This document shows, one piece after another, positions 61,073-64,000 of a DNA stretch of 64,000 nt. Where the stretch lies: assembly GCA_001692895.1 (NCBI GenBank), contig KV748210.1, positions 620,001-684,000 of the forward strand. Direction: 5' to 3'. Position numbers and translations under genes: made by a program. Each line of letters opens with the position of its first letter. The stretch's first letter is position 1. The DNA comes from Cenococcum geophilum 1.58 (taxonomy: Eukaryota > Ascomycota > Dothideomycetes > Gloniales > Gloniaceae). The notes under the pieces were generated by a model, which ran no database searches, had not been told where the DNA came from, and worked only from the letters and a program-made list of their open reading frames with translations.

Positions 61073-62557
61073 ATGTATTTAAGTAGTTGTGTTTTTAAAG
61101 GGGGTCTTTCCCTCGCACTTTGGATGCTGGCAACGAAATTTTTCCGGCTATTTTGTATGCTTCCTCTTTAGCCTTTTAAGTAATGCTCGGCCCTTTACCA
61201 CTTAAGAGACCGAGGTATCTATAGTGTCCGTTTGCGGAATAATAGGCGTCAGCTTACTGTTACCTTAGTTTAAAGCAGATTTAACATTTAGAGCTTCTAA
61301 GAGAGGAGCGCTAATTTCTTGCGATAGTCCTAACGCCTCCGTAGGTTGTAATTTAAATTCCTAAAGAACCTCGAAATTTAAATTAAGGGGCAGCCGGTTA
61401 ATAACTAAGCAGATATGTTTAAGGTGGGTCCGCATCTAAACATTATATATATTCTTTATAAACTTATAAGTAGACCATTTTTCTTTACCATCTAGTTCCG
61501 TAAAGCTAAAATCACAAATAGGGTGGTGGTAGAACCTAGTCTCGTCCCTATCAATTATAGGATAATGTCCGTAGATCCTTACCGCCTAGTAGTTATGCGA
61601 GATTAAGAAGGCGAGGATCTCCCGGTAGAGCTCCTTCTCCCACTTAATAAGTTGGAAGAGCTCGACAATAGCCCTTATGGCAAGAGTTATGCTATAAGCG
61701 TTCTGTCGATCTGCAATATTAAGCGCTATAGCACCGCACTTCACTTCGCACGTAAGAAACGGAAAGTACATTTGGTAGGTTACGACGAAAAAAGAGGTAT
61801 TATAAATGGTGCCGATGAGGGGATTGAGCTTATTAAGCTGCTTATTTATAAACGCGGATCGCCTAAACCTAATAGAGTAATCCGGTTATAGCCGTGGGCT
61901 CTTTACTAGAATGCTACCTGTCTAGCCTTTATTGATATTCTTAATTAAGCACCTTAATTATATAGCACCTAATGTCTCCAAATCCTTAACTAATGGCATA
62001 ATATACTGGGTAATGCTGCGGATAACTTAAGCCTCGTTCCTATCCTATACTTTGTAATATATTGCCTTAAATATATCGTCTTAAAATAGAGAGTCTTTCG
62101 GGACCATCTGCTCCGAGTTTAATAATGTCTTACACTAGGTTAGGCTCGTGTTTATAGTGCCTAAATTAGACTTCTCTATATAACTCCCTTTAGCTATAAG
62201 TAATATAGTATAACGTGTATTTTAATATAGAGCACTCTTGCTTTCCCTTTTCTTCTAGTTGCTAGAGCCACTTAAGCTTATATCTAACTGTTTTCGGCTA
62301 AGTAAGGTTAGAACTTTTTTAATAGGACGCGGGTATTTTATCCTATTAACTTCTATATACTAGATAGCTGGGTTTAATAACTGCTCCATTTATTCCTCTA
62401 GCCAGCTATTATATTTAAAAAAGTCTTCTCTAGCCTAGCTATTTTGTTTAAAGTATTTACTAGGCCACCAATTAGTCTGAATCTAACTCTTAAGCGGATT
62501 AGCGTTATTCTTACCGTTGTCGCTCTCCGCCCCCTTCTTTGGTTCTCCTTCGGCCAT
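61073..62557 (-). pseudogene. DUF7924-family protein relic with C2H2-like tail
   Basis: It starts MAEGEPKKGAESDNG at 62557. The middle reads VPKDSLF, RDRNEA-like and, in the open stretch 61586-61771, MYFPFLTCEVKCGAIALNIA followed by NAYSITLAIRAIVELF and YREILAF. It then has YGHYPIIDRDETRFYHHPI and FTELDGKEKWSTYKF. These blocks match a common fungal family of unknown function (DUF7924), often full of paralogues. In the same frame at 61093-61135 it reads FRCQHPKCEGKTPF, and HHRFC follows at 61061-61075, a C2H2-like arrangement. The frame continues without a break into the BCS1-like fragment. Confidence 0.78.
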
Positions 62558-64000
62558 ATAGGTTAGAGGGGAGCTTTAAGGTCGCTTTAAGGGAGGCCGG
62601 TCTTTAGTTTAAGAGGAGAAATATCTAGCTTCTTATCCTTATTTGCGTTTCTAATGGAGCTTTAAGGGTTTATAGAGAACCTATAGGCGTTATAGTACCT
62701 TAATTAGGTCAGCGAGATAAAATAGCAAAAGGAGTGACGGAGGCACACACTATTCCCTCCTCCACAACTTTTCCTGTTTTAGCCCTTCTATCCTCACTTA
62801 TTTGGAACCGTAAAATGCCTTTAAGGCGTACACTTCTTCGGACTTATTATAGTTCTTCTTTCTTAATACCTTAAGGCCGCTTTTCTGTAAAGGATTAGAT
62901 TGGATAGCTACCGTAAACTAGTAAAGGGAGCGCACCTTTATCTTATTGCGCTAAAGACCGTTATCTTCTTTAGGCGCCTATAGGTTCTCAGCGGCTGGCT
63001 ATAGTTAATAAAATTAAAGGGGCCTATAGCTTGTTTATATAGCCGCTAGGTTTAAATGGCTAAGCCGGTAAGACGCCCCTATACGCTAGACTATAATCAG
63101 TTAAACTAATTATGGATTTATTTCTAATTATATATTTAGACTACTATAACTTTTAACATTACTAGTACTAAGGCCGCTTTTAATAATATAACTCTAAGAT
63201 AAATAATAACGCCATGGAATAGAGTAAGAGAGATATTATATACGCTTTTAGGCGATTATACAGAGGCCTAACCCCCTCTTTCTTTAAGAAGTATATACTC
63301 GCTTAGTAAGCTATAGCTGCTTTACCTAGTCTCTAATCCTTAGTAAAATTAGTATAATTATAGCAATCTTAGCTAATGGCTCTGTAAGTTTACGTTAAGC
63401 TATGCTAAGGGAATAAGGTATTATTTGTAGAGTTATTAATGCCTAACTCCGGTAGGTCTATCTACCTCTCTATATTACCTCCACTAGTTAAGTTAATTAG
63501 GACCCTAAGACTTTACGCAAATCTACCTCGCGTTGCTTAGGAGGTGAAGATTACATCTTCTAGATCGTGCTGTTTGGATTTATTTATCCCTAAAACCTAC
63601 GCTATGTAACCTTGACCGACCTCTCGCAATTTAATCTAGGCTCTAAGCCTTTATAGAAGCAAAATTGGCGCTATATACCTAGCTAGGATCACAACAGCCT
63701 AACCCTCCGGATATCCCTTCTCCGACGCTAAATCCTAGTCTTTATATATCTTTTGGCCTAATATAACTTAAGCCTTTTACCTGCCTTAAAGCTACGCCAT
63801 AATAGCTCTTAGTTCCTCCGAGCCTACGTCCCTAGGGGGATATATAAAAATGCCTCCTTTTAGTTATAGGAAACCGAGTTTGGTTCCCTAAGATAGATAA
63901 CTAACATTATCTAATCTAGTCCCCTATCCTCTAGGAAACCCTATTCGCATAAACTAATCTAGTTAGTCTATAACTATATAAATCTGCTCCGCTAGGCTAA
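62558..64000. other. Flank with an unidentified plus-strand coding relic
   Basis: 62558-63100 would be the 5' flank of the minus-strand gene. From about 63110 to 63600 the plus strand has a low-stop frame (start MDLFLIIYLDYYNF near 63114) with Gln-type stops. It is not recognised and continues toward the window edge. Confidence 0.35.

Noticed and set aside
61652-61891. Plus-strand frame of 79 codons
   Set aside because: Antisense to the DUF7924 frame, whose residues match a family.

Overview
This window is an AT-rich, repeat-dominated block of a filamentous ascomycete (Pezizomycotina) genome. Almost no long open frame survives, but many regions translate in one frame into recognisable proteins whose stops are nearly all TAA or TAG where CAA, CAG or TGG is expected, with Cys and His codons turned into Tyr. 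That C-to-T/G-to-A pattern on both strands is the signature of repeat-induced point mutation (RIP). No tRNA, rRNA, CRISPR or bacterial-type feature was seen. Protein calls come from reading the frames by eye, not from a database search.

Layout. (1) 1-6293 and 31638-32403 are two parts of one minus-strand Ty3/Gypsy chromovirus. It is split by a 25.3-kb insertion at 6297-31634 that has 22-bp terminal inverted repeats (TIRs), an ATT target duplication and subterminal tandem arrays. (2) Inside the insertion lie a Plavaka-like (CACTA/KDZ-type) transposase relic on the minus strand, several unidentified coding relics, a SNF2-family helicase relic near the right end, and younger passengers: a solo LTR (TSD TATAA), two compact non-autonomous Copia-like elements (TSDs AAAGT and ATTTA), and a 1-kb GC-rich block. 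(3) The minus chromovirus itself interrupts a DUF3435 tyrosine-recombinase gene (the family of Starship 'captains'), whose C-terminal part is at 32409-33593. (4) 37385-45302 is a structurally complete chromovirus of the same family with a GCTAT target duplication. (5) 45.3-64 kb holds decayed genes between small DNA transposons: a chromodomain gene, a piggyBac-like cysteine-rich tail, two MITEs, a Tc1/mariner element, an FHA-kinase-KilA-N/APSES fusion gene, another MITE, a 2.5-kb Fot1/pogo element, a Zn2Cys6 fragment, and a DUF7924 gene joined in frame to the C-terminal half of a BCS1-like AAA ATPase.

Relative order of events that the sequence supports: captain gene, then minus chromovirus, then giant TIR element, then solo LTR and the two small LTR elements. 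The small LTR elements, the GC block and the Tc1/mariner TIRs are much less mutated than their surroundings, which suggests later arrival or escape from RIP.
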